NCBI RefSeq assembly: GCF_000744735.1
Contig: NZ_JQMM01000001.1
Coordinates: 1,426,001-1,490,000 of the forward strand
Source of the DNA: Porticoccus hydrocarbonoclasticus MCTG13d
GTDB lineage: Bacteria > Pseudomonadota > Gammaproteobacteria > Pseudomonadales > Porticoccaceae
Length of the DNA: 64,000 nt
Direction: 5' to 3'
Shown here: positions 35,315-44,072 of the stretch, one piece after another
Layout: every line of letters begins with the position of its first letter
Position numbering within the stretch: position 1 is the first letter of the stretch
The notes under the pieces: generated by a model
What the model was told of the DNA's origin: nothing
What the model saw: only the letters and a program-made list of their open reading frames with translations
Database searches by the model: none
Position numbers and translations under genes: made by a program

Positions 35315-36647
35315 TTCAACGAGGGTGTTGGTGGTTGAAGACGATGCAGCACTCCGCGATGCCATGTGTGACACTATTCAATACGGTGGTTACCAGGTAC
35401 TGTCGGCCAGTAATGGTGAAGAAGCCCTGTGGTGTCTGAAAAGGGAAAGGGTCGACCTGATTGTCAGCGATGTACAAATGGATGTGATGGATGGCAATAC
35501 GCTCCTCAGGGAAGCGAAAGCACTCAGGCCGGAACTGCCTTTTGTGCTCGTTACAGCCTATGGCAGTATTGAGAATGCGGTAAAAGCCATGCAGGAAGGC
35601 GCTGCGGATTATCTGTTAAAGCCTTTTGAGGCTGAAGTCCTGCTGGAAATGGTGAGTAGACTGGCTCGTCCGCCGGAAGTCGCTTCAGATGGGATGGTCG
35701 CCGAAGACCCCAAAACCCGACAGTTGTGTGAGCTCGCCAGACGGGTTGCCGCCACCCAGGCGACGGTACTTATCAGTGGTGAGTCGGGTACCGGTAAAGA
35801 GGTGATTGCGCGTTACATTCACCGTCATTCTCCTCGCGCAGAGAAGCCTTTTCTCGCGATTAACTGTGCCGCCATTCCAGAGACAATGCTGGAGTCCATG
35901 TTGTTCGGCTACGAAAAAGGTGCCTACACCGGTGCACATCAATCCCGTGCCGGCAAGTTCGAACAGGCCAATGGCGGGACGTTGTTGCTGGACGAAGTTT
36001 CCGAGATGGATTTGGGGCTGCAGGCCAAATTATTGCGGGTGCTGCAGGAAAAGGAAGTGGAGCGATTGGGTGGCAATACACTCATATCACTGGATGTCAG
36101 GGTGCTGGCAACGACCAACCGCAATCTCCGCGAAGAGGTCGCTTCAGGACGCTTTCGGGAGGATCTCTTTTACCGTCTGAATGTTTTTCCCATCCATCTG
36201 CTGCCGTTGCGCAAGCGGCCGGGCGATATTTTGCGGCTCGCCAAAACGATGTTGCGGCGCTATAGCCCGGACCAGCCGATCAGTTTTACGGCCAGCGCCG
36301 AACAGCGGTTGCTGAAGCATCGCTGGAACGGCAATGTCCGTGAGCTGGAAAACTGTGTGCAACGGGCCGCCATCATGGCCAGTGGTTGCCAGATTGCCGA
36401 GGCAGATATCTGCTTTGAGGATGTGCTTCCAGAGGACCTGTGCCAGAAGGCAGCAGGCAGCAACAGTGCACAATTATTGGACGGCGATCTCAAGGCACGG
36501 GAAAAGCAGTTGATAGTTGATGCGCTTAACGCCGTCAATGGGTGTCGCAAGGATGCAGCAGAGCGGCTTGGGATCAGTCCCCGGACGTTGAGGTACAAGC
36601 TGGCCAGACTGAAAGAGCAGGGCGTGGCTATTCCGGCCACCGGTTAA
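35307..36647 (+). CDS. fleR: Flagellar response regulator FleR (sigma54 activator)
   Basis: 446 aa from ATG 35307. Receiver domain with VLVVEDDAALRD and phosphoacceptor in LIVSDVQMD (~residue 53). AAA+ domain has Walker [16 protein letters not shown] (~158), a GAYTGA loop in place of GAFTGA, and GGTLLLDEVSEM. Fis-type HTH at the C-terminus (KDAAERLGISPRTLRYKLARL). Activates sigma54 promoters of the later flagellar genes. Overlaps fleS. Confidence 0.94.
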   Translation: MSNSTRVLVVEDDAALRDAMCDTIQYGGYQVLSASNGEEALWCLKRERVDLIVSDVQMDVMDGNTLLREAKALRPELPFVLVTAYGSIENAVKAMQEGAADYLLKPFEAEVLLEMVSRLARPPEVASDGMVAEDPKTRQLCELARRVAATQATVLISGESGTGKEVIARYIHRHSPRAEKPFLAINCAAIPETMLESMLFGYEKGAYTGAHQSRAGKFEQANGGTLLLDEVSEMDLGLQAKLLRVLQEKEVERLGGNTLISLDVRVLATTNRNLREEVASGRFREDLFYRLNVFPIHLLPLRKRPGDILRLAKTMLRRYSPDQPISFTASAEQRLLKHRWNGNVRELENCVQRAAIMASGCQIAEADICFEDVLPEDLCQKAAGSNSAQLLDGDLKAREKQLIVDALNAVNGCRKDAAERLGISPRTLRYKLARLKEQGVAIPATG

Positions 36648-36669
36648 TACACCGTCGGAGAAACTGTTT

Positions 36670-36993
36670 ATGAGTGAGATGGAGATAAACCAGGTATTGG
36701 CCCAAATGCGGTTAATGGCTGCTGCTGCGGGCAAAGGGCCGAGCGAGGGCCCGGCTGAGGGTGGAGAAAAGGTTGATTTCGGCGCTTTGATGAAGGACTC
36801 GATCGATCAGGTCAATGCTGCCCAGAAGCAGGCGCGCCAGTTGTCGGATGCCTTTGAAGCGGGCAGCCCGGATGTGGCACTGCCTGAAGTGATGGTGGCT
36901 CTGCAAAAGGCAAGCCTGTCATTTCAGGCAGTTAATCAGGTCAGGAACAAACTTCTGAATGCTTATCAGGAAGTGATGAACATGCAGGTGTGA
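36670..36993 (+). CDS. fliE: Flagellar hook-basal body protein FliE
   Basis: 107 aa, family length. The C-terminal ALPEVMVALQKASLSFQAVNQVRNKLLNAYQEVMNMQV pattern (segments PEVMVALQKASLSFQA and NKLLNAYQEVMNMQV) is diagnostic. FliE joins the MS ring to the rod. First gene of fliEFGHIJ. Confidence 0.94.
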   Translation: MSEMEINQVLAQMRLMAAAAGKGPSEGPAEGGEKVDFGALMKDSIDQVNAAQKQARQLSDAFEAGSPDVALPEVMVALQKASLSFQAVNQVRNKLLNAYQEVMNMQV

Positions 36994-37036
36994 ATTCCTT
37001 TTTTCATACTAACGCAACCAACGTGAATTAAAGATT

Positions 37037-38680
37037 ATGGCATTGAATACTTCCACCTTGCTCAGTCGCTTCAATAGTCTCAGCAGTCAACCGGTCACCC
37101 GTCAGCTGGGTCTGCTGCTCGGCCTGGCGGCCAGTATTGCCCTGGGAATCGGCTTGGTACAGTGGTCCATGGCGCCGGATTATGTGGCGTTGTTTGGCGA
37201 GATGACGCCTTCCTCGACCAATGAAGTGGTTCGTTCTCTCGAGGAGAATGGTACCCGTTACAAGGTGGATCACCGGACTGGGCTGGTCAGTGTGCCCGCT
37301 GAAAAACTTCATGAAATCAGGCTCAAACTGGCCAGTGACGGATTGCCTAAAAGCGATGGCAGCGGTTTCGATATGCTCTACAAAGAACAGAAAATAGGCG
37401 TTAGCGGTTTTATTGAAAAAGCCCGCTACGACCGTGCTCTGGAGCAGGAGCTTGCCCGGTCCATCGCCTCATTGGACAGTGTCAGGTCAGCGCGGATACA
37501 CCTGGCACTGCCCAAACAGTCAGCTTTCGTGCGCAAGCGTGACAAGCCCGCAGCATCGGTGTTACTGAGCCTTTACCCCGGGCGTGAATTGACCGAGCGG
37601 CAGCTGGCCGGGGTGGTGCATCTGGTGGCTTCCAGTGTGCCGGGCCTGGAGGCCGAACAGGTGTCAGTGGTCGATAACCAGGGCAAGCTACTCTCGGCCC
37701 AGGGCAGGGAGGAGGGTTTCGCCCAGACGTCGGAGCAGTTCCGGTTTACACAGCAGCTGGAACAAAGCTATGTGGATCGAATTACAGAGATTCTGTCACC
37801 CATTCTAGGGGTTGGCGCAGTGAGAGCACAGGTGGTGGCAGACGTGGATTTCACCAGGGTGGAAAAGACCAGTGAAAGCTATGCCCCCGAAACCAGTATT
37901 CGCAGTGAACAGCTGGTTGAGGAAAATTCCCGGGGTGAGTTTGTCGGTGGTGTCCCCGGCACGCTGGCCAACCAACCTCCTGAGGAAACCAGAATTACAG
38001 CGGTACCTGAGGAGACTGAAGAGCAGCTCTCCAGTGGCCGGTTCAGCAAGCGTCAGGTCAGGAATTATGAGATTGATAAAACCATCAGTCATATCCGGGA
38101 AGTGCCGGGCACGCTGCAGAAGCTATCGGTGGCCGTTGTGGTGGACTATCAGGATACGGTCAATGGTGATGGCAATGTGGAGCGCGCGGCAATTGCCGAA
38201 GCCCGGCTGGCAGAGATCACCGCATTGGTGAAAGATGCCATTGGCTTCAGTGCAGAGCGGGGTGACAGTGTCAATGTGATGAATGCCATGTTCGTGGTTC
38301 CCCCGGAGCTTGAGCAGTTGTCGGAACCTTCATTGATGGAGCAGGAGTGGATCTGGCGGGCAGCTAAATTTTTATTGGCGGGTATCGCCATTCTCCTGAT
38401 CATTTTTACTGTCCTGCGGCCATTGATGCAGGCTTCAGCTGCGCCGCCACCCGGTACGGCTCTGGCAGCACCGGCGCAGGGCGGGGCGGGAGCTGCTCAC
38501 GCCACTCAGGGGGGGATGGCTCTGAGCGAAGATCATGTCACTTTGGGTGGGCAGCCCCAGCTTGGCTTGCCGGGAGCCTCCTCGTACCAGAATCAATTAC
38601 AGATGGCCCGTTCCATGGCGGAGGGTGAACCGCAGCGGGTAGCCCACGTGGTAAAAAACTGGGTGTCTGCCGATGGCTAA
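37037..38680 (+). CDS. fliF: Flagellar MS-ring protein FliF
   Basis: 547 aa. Two membrane segments (residues ~22-45 and ~437-460) flank the periplasmic ring-building YscJ/FliF domains (DGLPKSDGSGFDMLYKEQ, EQELARSIASLDSVRSARIH). The C-terminal cytoplasmic tail that binds FliG is present. Overlaps fliG by 8 nt. Confidence 0.96.
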   Translation: MALNTSTLLSRFNSLSSQPVTRQLGLLLGLAASIALGIGLVQWSMAPDYVALFGEMTPSSTNEVVRSLEENGTRYKVDHRTGLVSVPAEKLHEIRLKLASDGLPKSDGSGFDMLYKEQKIGVSGFIEKARYDRALEQELARSIASLDSVRSARIHLALPKQSAFVRKRDKPAASVLLSLYPGRELTERQLAGVVHLVASSVPGLEAEQVSVVDNQGKLLSAQGREEGFAQTSEQFRFTQQLEQSYVDRITEILSPILGVGAVRAQVVADVDFTRVEKTSESYAPETSIRSEQLVEENSRGEFVGGVPGTLANQPPEETRITAVPEETEEQLSSGRFSKRQVRNYEIDKTISHIREVPGTLQKLSVAVVVDYQDTVNGDGNVERAAIAEARLAEITALVKDAIGFSAERGDSVNVMNAMFVVPPELEQLSEPSLMEQEWIWRAAKFLLAGIAILLIIFTVLRPLMQASAAPPPGTALAAPAQGGAGAAHATQGGMALSEDHVTLGGQPQLGLPGASSYQNQLQMARSMAEGEPQRVAHVVKNWVSADG

Positions 38681-39674
38681 TACTGAAATGACCGGTGCCC
38701 AGCGAGCCGCTGTGTTTTTGTTGGGTCTGGGAGAAGAGGGTGCCGCGGCCATCATGCGGCAAATGTCACCAAAAGAAGTTCAGGCAGTGGGCGAGGCCAT
38801 GGCGTCTCTTTCCGATGTCTCTGACCAGCAAGTGGCTCAGGTCGTGAATGAATTTACCGAACGGGTTTCTTCAGTGAGCCCGCTGGGAATTGGCAGTGGT
38901 GATTTTGCCCGCCGGGTGATGGTACAGGCACTGGGTGAAACCCGGGCCCGCAGTATGATCAGCCGGATACACAGCAATACGGACAGCAAGGGCATGGAAT
39001 CCCTGAAATGGATGGATGCGCAATCTGTGGCGGCACTGATCCGTCAGGAGCACCCGCAGATCATCGCCATCGTTCTCAGTTCCCTGGAAGGTGAGCACGC
39101 GGCTCAGGTGTTGTCCCTGTTGCCGAGCGAGATTCACACCGATGCCATGATACGTGTTGCACGGTTGAACACCATTGACCCTGCGGCTCTCCAGGAGCTG
39201 GATCAGGTGCTTGAGAACCAGCTGGGCGGCAACTCCAAAGCACCACCGACCTCGGTAAATGGTATGAGTGCGGCGGCTGCCATTCTGAATCATTTGAACA
39301 CGGATCTCGAAACACAACTGATGGATTCCATTCGGGAAATTGATGGTGATCTGAGTGAAAAAATTCATGATCTCCTGTTTGTTTTCGACAATTTGCTGGA
39401 GGTGGATGACCGGGGAATGCAACGTCTGATTCGTGAGATTTCAGTGGACAGCCTCGTTATAGCCCTCAAAGGGGTCGATGACAGGGTCAAGGAGAAGTTT
39501 TTCAAAAACATGTCCTCGCGTGCTGCCGAAATGTTGAAAGAAGACCTGGATGCCAAAGGCCCGGTTAAATTGGCTGATGTGGAAGCTGCCCAGAAAGAAA
39601 TTCTGACGATTGTTTCCAGGCTGGCCGATGAAGGCGAGATTTTCCTCGGCAAAGGAGGCGGTGACTTTGTCTGA
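38673..39674 (+). CDS. fliG: Flagellar motor switch protein FliG
   Basis: 333 aa, family length. N-terminal AAVFLLGLGEEGAAAIMRQMSP, middle EHPQIIAIVLSSLEGEHAAQVL (EHPQ motif) and C-terminal torque helix region NLLEVDDRGMQRLIREI with KNMSSRAAEMLKEDL. It connects FliF to FliM and contacts the stators. Confidence 0.97.
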   Translation: MANTEMTGAQRAAVFLLGLGEEGAAAIMRQMSPKEVQAVGEAMASLSDVSDQQVAQVVNEFTERVSSVSPLGIGSGDFARRVMVQALGETRARSMISRIHSNTDSKGMESLKWMDAQSVAALIRQEHPQIIAIVLSSLEGEHAAQVLSLLPSEIHTDAMIRVARLNTIDPAALQELDQVLENQLGGNSKAPPTSVNGMSAAAAILNHLNTDLETQLMDSIREIDGDLSEKIHDLLFVFDNLLEVDDRGMQRLIREISVDSLVIALKGVDDRVKEKFFKNMSSRAAEMLKEDLDAKGPVKLADVEAAQKEILTIVSRLADEGEIFLGKGGGDFV

Positions 39675-40260
39675 TACAGAGCCGGGTGTGAAGCGATGGC
39701 AGGTTCCTTTTTTCGAACAATCCGCCCCCGTCAAAAAAGTTGTTGATCCGGTTGAAGTCGAGGCTCTTGCCCAGTCCCGTGGTTTTCAGATTGGTAAATG
39801 GGAAGGCCTGGAAATGGGCAAAGCCGAGGCAGAGCAACTGGTCAAACACCTGTCCGGTTTGCTGGATGAAATGGCCCATCCCTTTCAGAGTCTGGATCAG
39901 GTGGTGATCCGTGAGCTGGCCAATATGGCTATGTTGATTGCGCGTCAGATTGTTCGCCGGGAACTGACCGTTAATTCAGATGTGGTAACGGATATTGCGG
40001 CAGAGGCACTGTCGACGCTGTCTTCATTGCAGGGCGAAATTGAAGTATTTCTCAATCCGGGTGACCGAAAACTGGTACAGGAGATGGCCCCGGCGTTGTT
40101 TGAGGGGAAACCCTACAAGCTGGTTGATGATCCCGACATCCTGCCCGGTGGCTGCCGTATGAAAACCCCTGTTTCCTATGTTGATGCGTCCGTCGAACGA
40201 CAGATGGAAATGGTTTTTGGCACCCTGATTGAGTCCTGCGAAGAGCGTGTGCAGTATTGA
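39667..40260 (+). CDS. fliH: Flagellar export ATPase regulator FliH
   Basis: 197 aa from TTG 39667, 8 nt after AGGAGG; GTG 39661 is only 2 nt from it. FIGKWEGLEMGKAEAEQLVKHL-type coiled coil, then VIRELANMAMLIARQIVRREL and PGDRKLVQEM match FliH/YscL. It is the peripheral stalk regulating FliI. Overlaps both neighbours by a few bases. Confidence 0.9.
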   Translation: MSDTEPGVKRWQVPFFEQSAPVKKVVDPVEVEALAQSRGFQIGKWEGLEMGKAEAEQLVKHLSGLLDEMAHPFQSLDQVVIRELANMAMLIARQIVRRELTVNSDVVTDIAAEALSTLSSLQGEIEVFLNPGDRKLVQEMAPALFEGKPYKLVDDPDILPGGCRMKTPVSYVDASVERQMEMVFGTLIESCEERVQY

Positions 40261-41666
40261 GTGATACCTTGAACCGGATGAACAGCCTCGAAAAATTGAA
40301 GGCGGAACGCTGTCAGAGGATAGGCCAGACCCTGTCTTCGGTAACTGCTGCTGTTGAACCGGTTCCCCTCGAAGAGGAGGGCACACTGGTTCGCATGATT
40401 GGCATCAAACTGGAGGCGGTGGGTTGTCGGGCACCCATTGGGGGGCGTTGCCGCATCATTACCGATGAGGGCAATACCATCGAGGCGGAGGTGGTGGGGT
40501 TTTCTGATGGCAGCCTGTTGTTGATGCCCGAAGGGCCACTGAGTGGTATCAAGTTGGGTTCCCGGGTACTGCCGGTGAAGACAGGGGGCTCGGTCGCCGT
40601 CGACGAGCAGCTATTGGGTCGGGTGATTGATGGTGCGGGCAATCCGATTGATGGAGGACGTCCGCTCAAATGTATGCATCATGTGCCCCTGCGAGGATCA
40701 TCCATCAACCCGCTTGATAGAACCCCCATACGTGAGCCGCTGGATGTGGGTGTGAGAGCAGTCAACGCACTTATGACAATGGGAAAGGGTCAACGCCTGG
40801 GGCTGTTTGCCGGCAGCGGTGTGGGCAAGAGTACTCTGCTGGGCATGATGACCAGACACACGGAAGCAGACGTGATTGTGGTCGCGTTGGTGGGTGAGCG
40901 CGGTCGGGAAGTGCGTGAATTTGTCGAGGATATACTGGGAAAAGACGGACTGGCCAGGGCTATTGTCGTGGCAACCCCGGCCGATGACGCCCCATTGACC
41001 CGTATTCATGGTGCATGGCGGGCCACAGCCATCGCAGAGTATTTTCGCAGTCGTGGTAAAAATGTACTGCTGTTGATGGACTCCCTGACGCGTTTTGCCC
41101 AGGCCCAGCGGGAAATAGGTCTCGCGATTGGCGAGCCGCCGGTGACCAAGGGTTACCCACCCTCGGTTTTTTCCCTGTTGCCAATGTTGGTTGAGCGTGC
41201 CGGCAACAACGCTCAGGGTTCTATCACTGCGGTTTACACGGTACTGGTCGAGGGCGACGATCATAACGATCCGGTGGCCGACGCTGCTCGTGCCATTCTT
41301 GATGGGCATATTGTGCTGTCGCGGGAAGTGGCGGATTCCGGTCTGTTTCCGGCCATTGATATCGATCGTTCTATCAGTCGGGCTATGGCGAATATTGTGA
41401 ATGAAGAACAGTTGCTGGCCGCCAGGGAAATCAAGAGTCTCTATGCGACTTACCAGAGCAACCGCGATCTGATAAATATTGGTGCCTATCAGCAGGGCAG
41501 TGATGAGTCCATTGATCGGGCAGTGTTTGCGGCTCCACATATTCGCCGTTTTATCCTGCAGAGAGAATCGCAGAAGCTGTCGATGGAGCAAAGCCAGTCA
41601 GACCTGTCGGCAATTTTGGATATGTGTCAACCAGTTGGAAAAGAAGGCGATCATGGCAACCGATAA
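40257..41666 (+). CDS. fliI: Flagellum-specific ATP synthase FliI
   Basis: 469 aa from TTG 40257, overlapping the fliH stop; ATG 40278 is an alternative. F1-beta-like ATPase with Walker A GLFAGSGVGKSTLL (~residue 182), VIVVALVGERGREVREF, and Walker B LLLMDSLTRFAQAQREIGLA. It energises export-substrate unloading at the type III apparatus. Confidence 0.96.
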   Translation: MSDTLNRMNSLEKLKAERCQRIGQTLSSVTAAVEPVPLEEEGTLVRMIGIKLEAVGCRAPIGGRCRIITDEGNTIEAEVVGFSDGSLLLMPEGPLSGIKLGSRVLPVKTGGSVAVDEQLLGRVIDGAGNPIDGGRPLKCMHHVPLRGSSINPLDRTPIREPLDVGVRAVNALMTMGKGQRLGLFAGSGVGKSTLLGMMTRHTEADVIVVALVGERGREVREFVEDILGKDGLARAIVVATPADDAPLTRIHGAWRATAIAEYFRSRGKNVLLLMDSLTRFAQAQREIGLAIGEPPVTKGYPPSVFSLLPMLVERAGNNAQGSITAVYTVLVEGDDHNDPVADAARAILDGHIVLSREVADSGLFPAIDIDRSISRAMANIVNEEQLLAAREIKSLYATYQSNRDLINIGAYQQGSDESIDRAVFAAPHIRRFILQRESQKLSMEQSQSDLSAILDMCQPVGKEGDHGNR

Positions 41667-42099
41667 AATAAACAAGGTGGCGACCCTGGCCGAATCCCGG
41701 GAACGCAACTCGGCAGGCGTTTTCAAACAGAGCCGACAGAGCCATGAACAGCAGCGACAGCAATTCGACCAGCTTATCCAGTTCAAGCAGGAGTACGAAA
41801 CCAGGCTGGGGCAGGTGGGTGAGCAGGGCATTCCCGCCAGGCAACTGCAGGATTATCGATTGTTTCTGAATAAGCTCAATCAGGCCATTGAGCAACAGCG
41901 TGCGGCGGTCAGTGATTCAGCTCAACAGCTGGAAGGGGATCGCGAGCAATGGATGACGGAGGCCCGCCACAAGACAGCGATAAACAAGTTGGTGGATCAG
42001 CGGCACAGCAAAGCCCTGCGCAATCAGGAGCGAGCTGAGCAGCGTGATGCCGATGAGAAAAGCCTCGCCAGGAAATCTCTGGAGTATCCCCCAAGGTAG
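41653..42099 (+). CDS. fliJ: Flagellar export chaperone FliJ
   Basis: 148 aa from ATG 41653, overlapping fliI by 14 nt. A nearly continuous coiled coil rich in Gln, Glu and Arg (QSRQSHEQQRQQFDQLIQFK). Length and position after fliI identify FliJ, the stalk of the export ATPase. Confidence 0.88.
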   Translation: MATDKINKVATLAESRERNSAGVFKQSRQSHEQQRQQFDQLIQFKQEYETRLGQVGEQGIPARQLQDYRLFLNKLNQAIEQQRAAVSDSAQQLEGDREQWMTEARHKTAINKLVDQRHSKALRNQERAEQRDADEKSLARKSLEYPPR

Positions 42100-42101
42100 A
42101 C

Positions 42102-42117
42102 TGGCACTTATCTTGCT
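42102..42117 (+). promoter_or_regulatory. Sigma54 promoter of fliK
   Basis: TGGCACTTATCTTGCT: GG 42103-42104, ten nucleotides, GC 42115-42116. Begins 2 bp after the fliJ stop and lies 37 nt before fliK. Confidence 0.85.
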
Positions 42118-42153
42118 TTATATGAGGTCAACGCGCTAAAAGGATCATCCAAA

Positions 42154-43245
42154 GTGACACTGGCCATTCAAATACAGCAGGGTTCAGGTAATAAGGTTAC
42201 GTCGGAATCGCCTCTCTCCGTCAGTTCCGAATCAGACTCAAAAGGCAGTGATTCCGCCTCTTTCGGGCAGATCATGGGGGAGCAAAATGCTGTCACTGCC
42301 GGTGAGGAGGAGGCCCCAGAGCAATCCCTGTTGGCTCAAAATCCGGCGGGGATGGCGGCTGAGGCTGGCAATATCGGGTTCCCGGGTGGCAAGGACTTGC
42401 CGCTCGAAGAGGGGGTGGCGACTGCCGCCATGCTCGTTGCGGCTGAACAATGGCCCCAGACCGGGGCGAGTAAAGTGATGGGTGAACTGCCTGTTAATAA
42501 CAGCCTGGTCCGATATACCACCCCCGTCACGACCAATACAGATTCCGCCTGGTCCGATGCGGTTGCTCGCGTTGGCGCCAGTCTTGAGGACAGTCCTGAG
42601 AGCTCCATGCCGATAAAACAAACACCTGATAGCAGCGCATTGTTCTCAGCGGCCATTCAGCTGGGTAAGACAGTAGCCTCGCAAACAATTGAAAATAGTA
42701 CTGCTGCATTGCAGGTGTCCCCTGGTGGGCTACAGGCGACTGCCACTGACGGAAATGGCACCGCTCTTCTCAAGGTTCCGGTATCTATAGCCGCTCCGGT
42801 GGGTACTTCATCCTGGAGTCAGGATATGGCTGGCCGTTTGTCCACGATGATCAACGGTAATGTACAGAATGCCACGCTCCAGCTGAATCCACCCGAGTTG
42901 GGAAAACTGAATATCAAAATCTCTGTAGACGGTGATAATGCCAGCGTATTTTTTTCTGTTGATAACAGTGCAGCCAAAGATGCGATTGAATCTGCGATGC
43001 CCCGCCTTCGGCATTTGATGGAGCAGGGCGGTATGTTATTGACCCAGACTCAGGTGTCCCAGCATGCCGGGAGTCAATCACAATCCAACGCCCAGTCCCA
43101 GACGCAACAACAGGGCGCAGGCGATAACAACGGCAATGGTTCGGGGGGTGTGAATCTTGATGGTGACGCGGTCGACGAGTCACTGTCCTCCCGGATGATT
43201 CTGGACGCCTCTGTGCTGGAAGGCCGGGTGGATTACTACATCTGA
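42154..43245 (+). CDS. fliK: Flagellar hook-length control protein FliK
   Basis: 363 aa from GTG 42154 (AAGGA upstream). N-terminal ~200 residues are low-complexity Ser/Gly/Ala ruler sequence. The C-terminal Flg_hook domain contains ATLQLNPPELGKLNIKISV and AKDAIESAMPRLRHLMEQGG, followed by a Gln/Ser/Asn/Gly tail. It measures the hook and switches FlhB specificity. Own sigma54 promoter. Confidence 0.92.
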   Translation: MTLAIQIQQGSGNKVTSESPLSVSSESDSKGSDSASFGQIMGEQNAVTAGEEEAPEQSLLAQNPAGMAAEAGNIGFPGGKDLPLEEGVATAAMLVAAEQWPQTGASKVMGELPVNNSLVRYTTPVTTNTDSAWSDAVARVGASLEDSPESSMPIKQTPDSSALFSAAIQLGKTVASQTIENSTAALQVSPGGLQATATDGNGTALLKVPVSIAAPVGTSSWSQDMAGRLSTMINGNVQNATLQLNPPELGKLNIKISVDGDNASVFFSVDNSAAKDAIESAMPRLRHLMEQGGMLLTQTQVSQHAGSQSQSNAQSQTQQQGAGDNNGNGSGGVNLDGDAVDESLSSRMILDASVLEGRVDYYI

Positions 43246-43349
43246 CAGTCGTCTTTGCTTCTCTTTCCTGCTGTTGTTCCCTGTCGATTTTTTGATGGGT
43301 GTATAACCCCTCTGCCCTCAGACACCCACCATGCCGTTTGTGTGAATTC
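43246..43349. other. Non-coding stretch between fliK and the fliL control region
   Basis: No gene. A loose inverted repeat TGGGTGT/ACACCCA is present without a T-run. The control elements of fliL begin at 43350. Confidence 0.4.
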
Positions 43350-43363
43350 GTCAAAAAAATGAC
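43350..43363. promoter_or_regulatory. FleQ-box-like palindrome upstream of fliL
   Basis: GTCAAAAAAATGAC matches 12 of 14 positions of GTCAATAAATTGAC with both half-sites GTCA and TGAC intact. Its centre is 60 bp upstream of the -24 GG of the fliL sigma54 promoter, a normal distance for an activator site. Confidence 0.6.
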
Positions 43364-43414
43364 ATTGCGCATCTTATAATTTTTAACTCATTGATAAGAA
43401 AAGAAAAAACATAT

Positions 43415-43430
43415 TGGCCTGTTTTTTGCT
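43415..43430 (+). promoter_or_regulatory. Sigma54 promoter of the fliLMNOPQR-flhBA operon
   Basis: TGGCCTGTTTTTTGCT: GG 43416-43417, ten nucleotides, GC 43428-43429; transcription start expected near 43441, about 70 nt before fliL. Confidence 0.8.
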
Positions 43431-43508
43431 TTGACTCTATTCGCGTGGATGTCAGTTTTGTAAAAGCCCCTGTCCCGAGGCTGGGGCTGGTTGAGTTGGA
43501 ACGTGATT

Positions 43509-44054
43509 ATGGCAACAAAAAATGATGGGTTGAATCTGGGTAAGGACAAACAGCCGGGGTCACCGGCTGGAAAAAAGGGAAAAGGTGGCATGAAGAAAAT
43601 AGTCATTATTGTATTGGTCGTTGTGATGTTCCTGGCGGTCGGCGGCGGTGCAGCATTTTTTATGATGGGTGATAGCGATAACCCCGGCTCTGGCGAGCAA
43701 GTCGACGAGGTTGTGGAACAACAGGCGGTTGAAGAACGCGAGCCGATTTATTTGCCTTTGGATCCCGCCTTTGTGGTCAATTTCGAGCACAAGGGCACGA
43801 TTCGTTACCTCCAGTTAAGTCTGCAGGTGATGGCTTATGATCAAAAGGTGGTGGACAAGATCCAGGCCAACATGCCGGCAGTGCGCAATAGTCTGATCCT
43901 GCTATTCAGTGGGCAGGACTATGATGCGCTCAACACTCTTGAAGGTAAGGAACAGTTACGCAAAACAGTGCGCCAGTCCATCCAGGATGTGATTCGCCTA
44001 AAGGGCGAACAAAAAGTGGATGATGTGTTTTTTACCGGATTTGTCATGCAGTAA
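43509..44054 (+). CDS. fliL: Flagellar basal body-associated protein FliL
   Basis: 181 aa from ATG 43509; TTG 43491 is less likely. A single membrane segment (IVIIVLVVVMFLAVGGGAAFF, residues ~31-53) and a periplasmic domain with YLPLDPAFVVNF and RYLQLSLQVMA, the FliL signature. FliL forms rings around stator units. First gene of the export/switch operon. Confidence 0.92.
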   Translation: MATKNDGLNLGKDKQPGSPAGKKGKGGMKKIVIIVLVVVMFLAVGGGAAFFMMGDSDNPGSGEQVDEVVEQQAVEEREPIYLPLDPAFVVNFEHKGTIRYLQLSLQVMAYDQKVVDKIQANMPAVRNSLILLFSGQDYDALNTLEGKEQLRKTVRQSIQDVIRLKGEQKVDDVFFTGFVMQ

Positions 44055-44072
44055 CGCCAATAGTGAATTCTG

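Noticed and set aside
40698-41591. 297-codon frame on the minus strand opposite fliI
   Set aside because: Antisense shadow of fliI; His/Gln-rich composition typical of reverse-frame translation.
43294-43325. TGGGTGT/ACACCCA inverted repeat as fliK terminator
   Set aside because: Loop of about 18 nt and no T-run; weak evidence.
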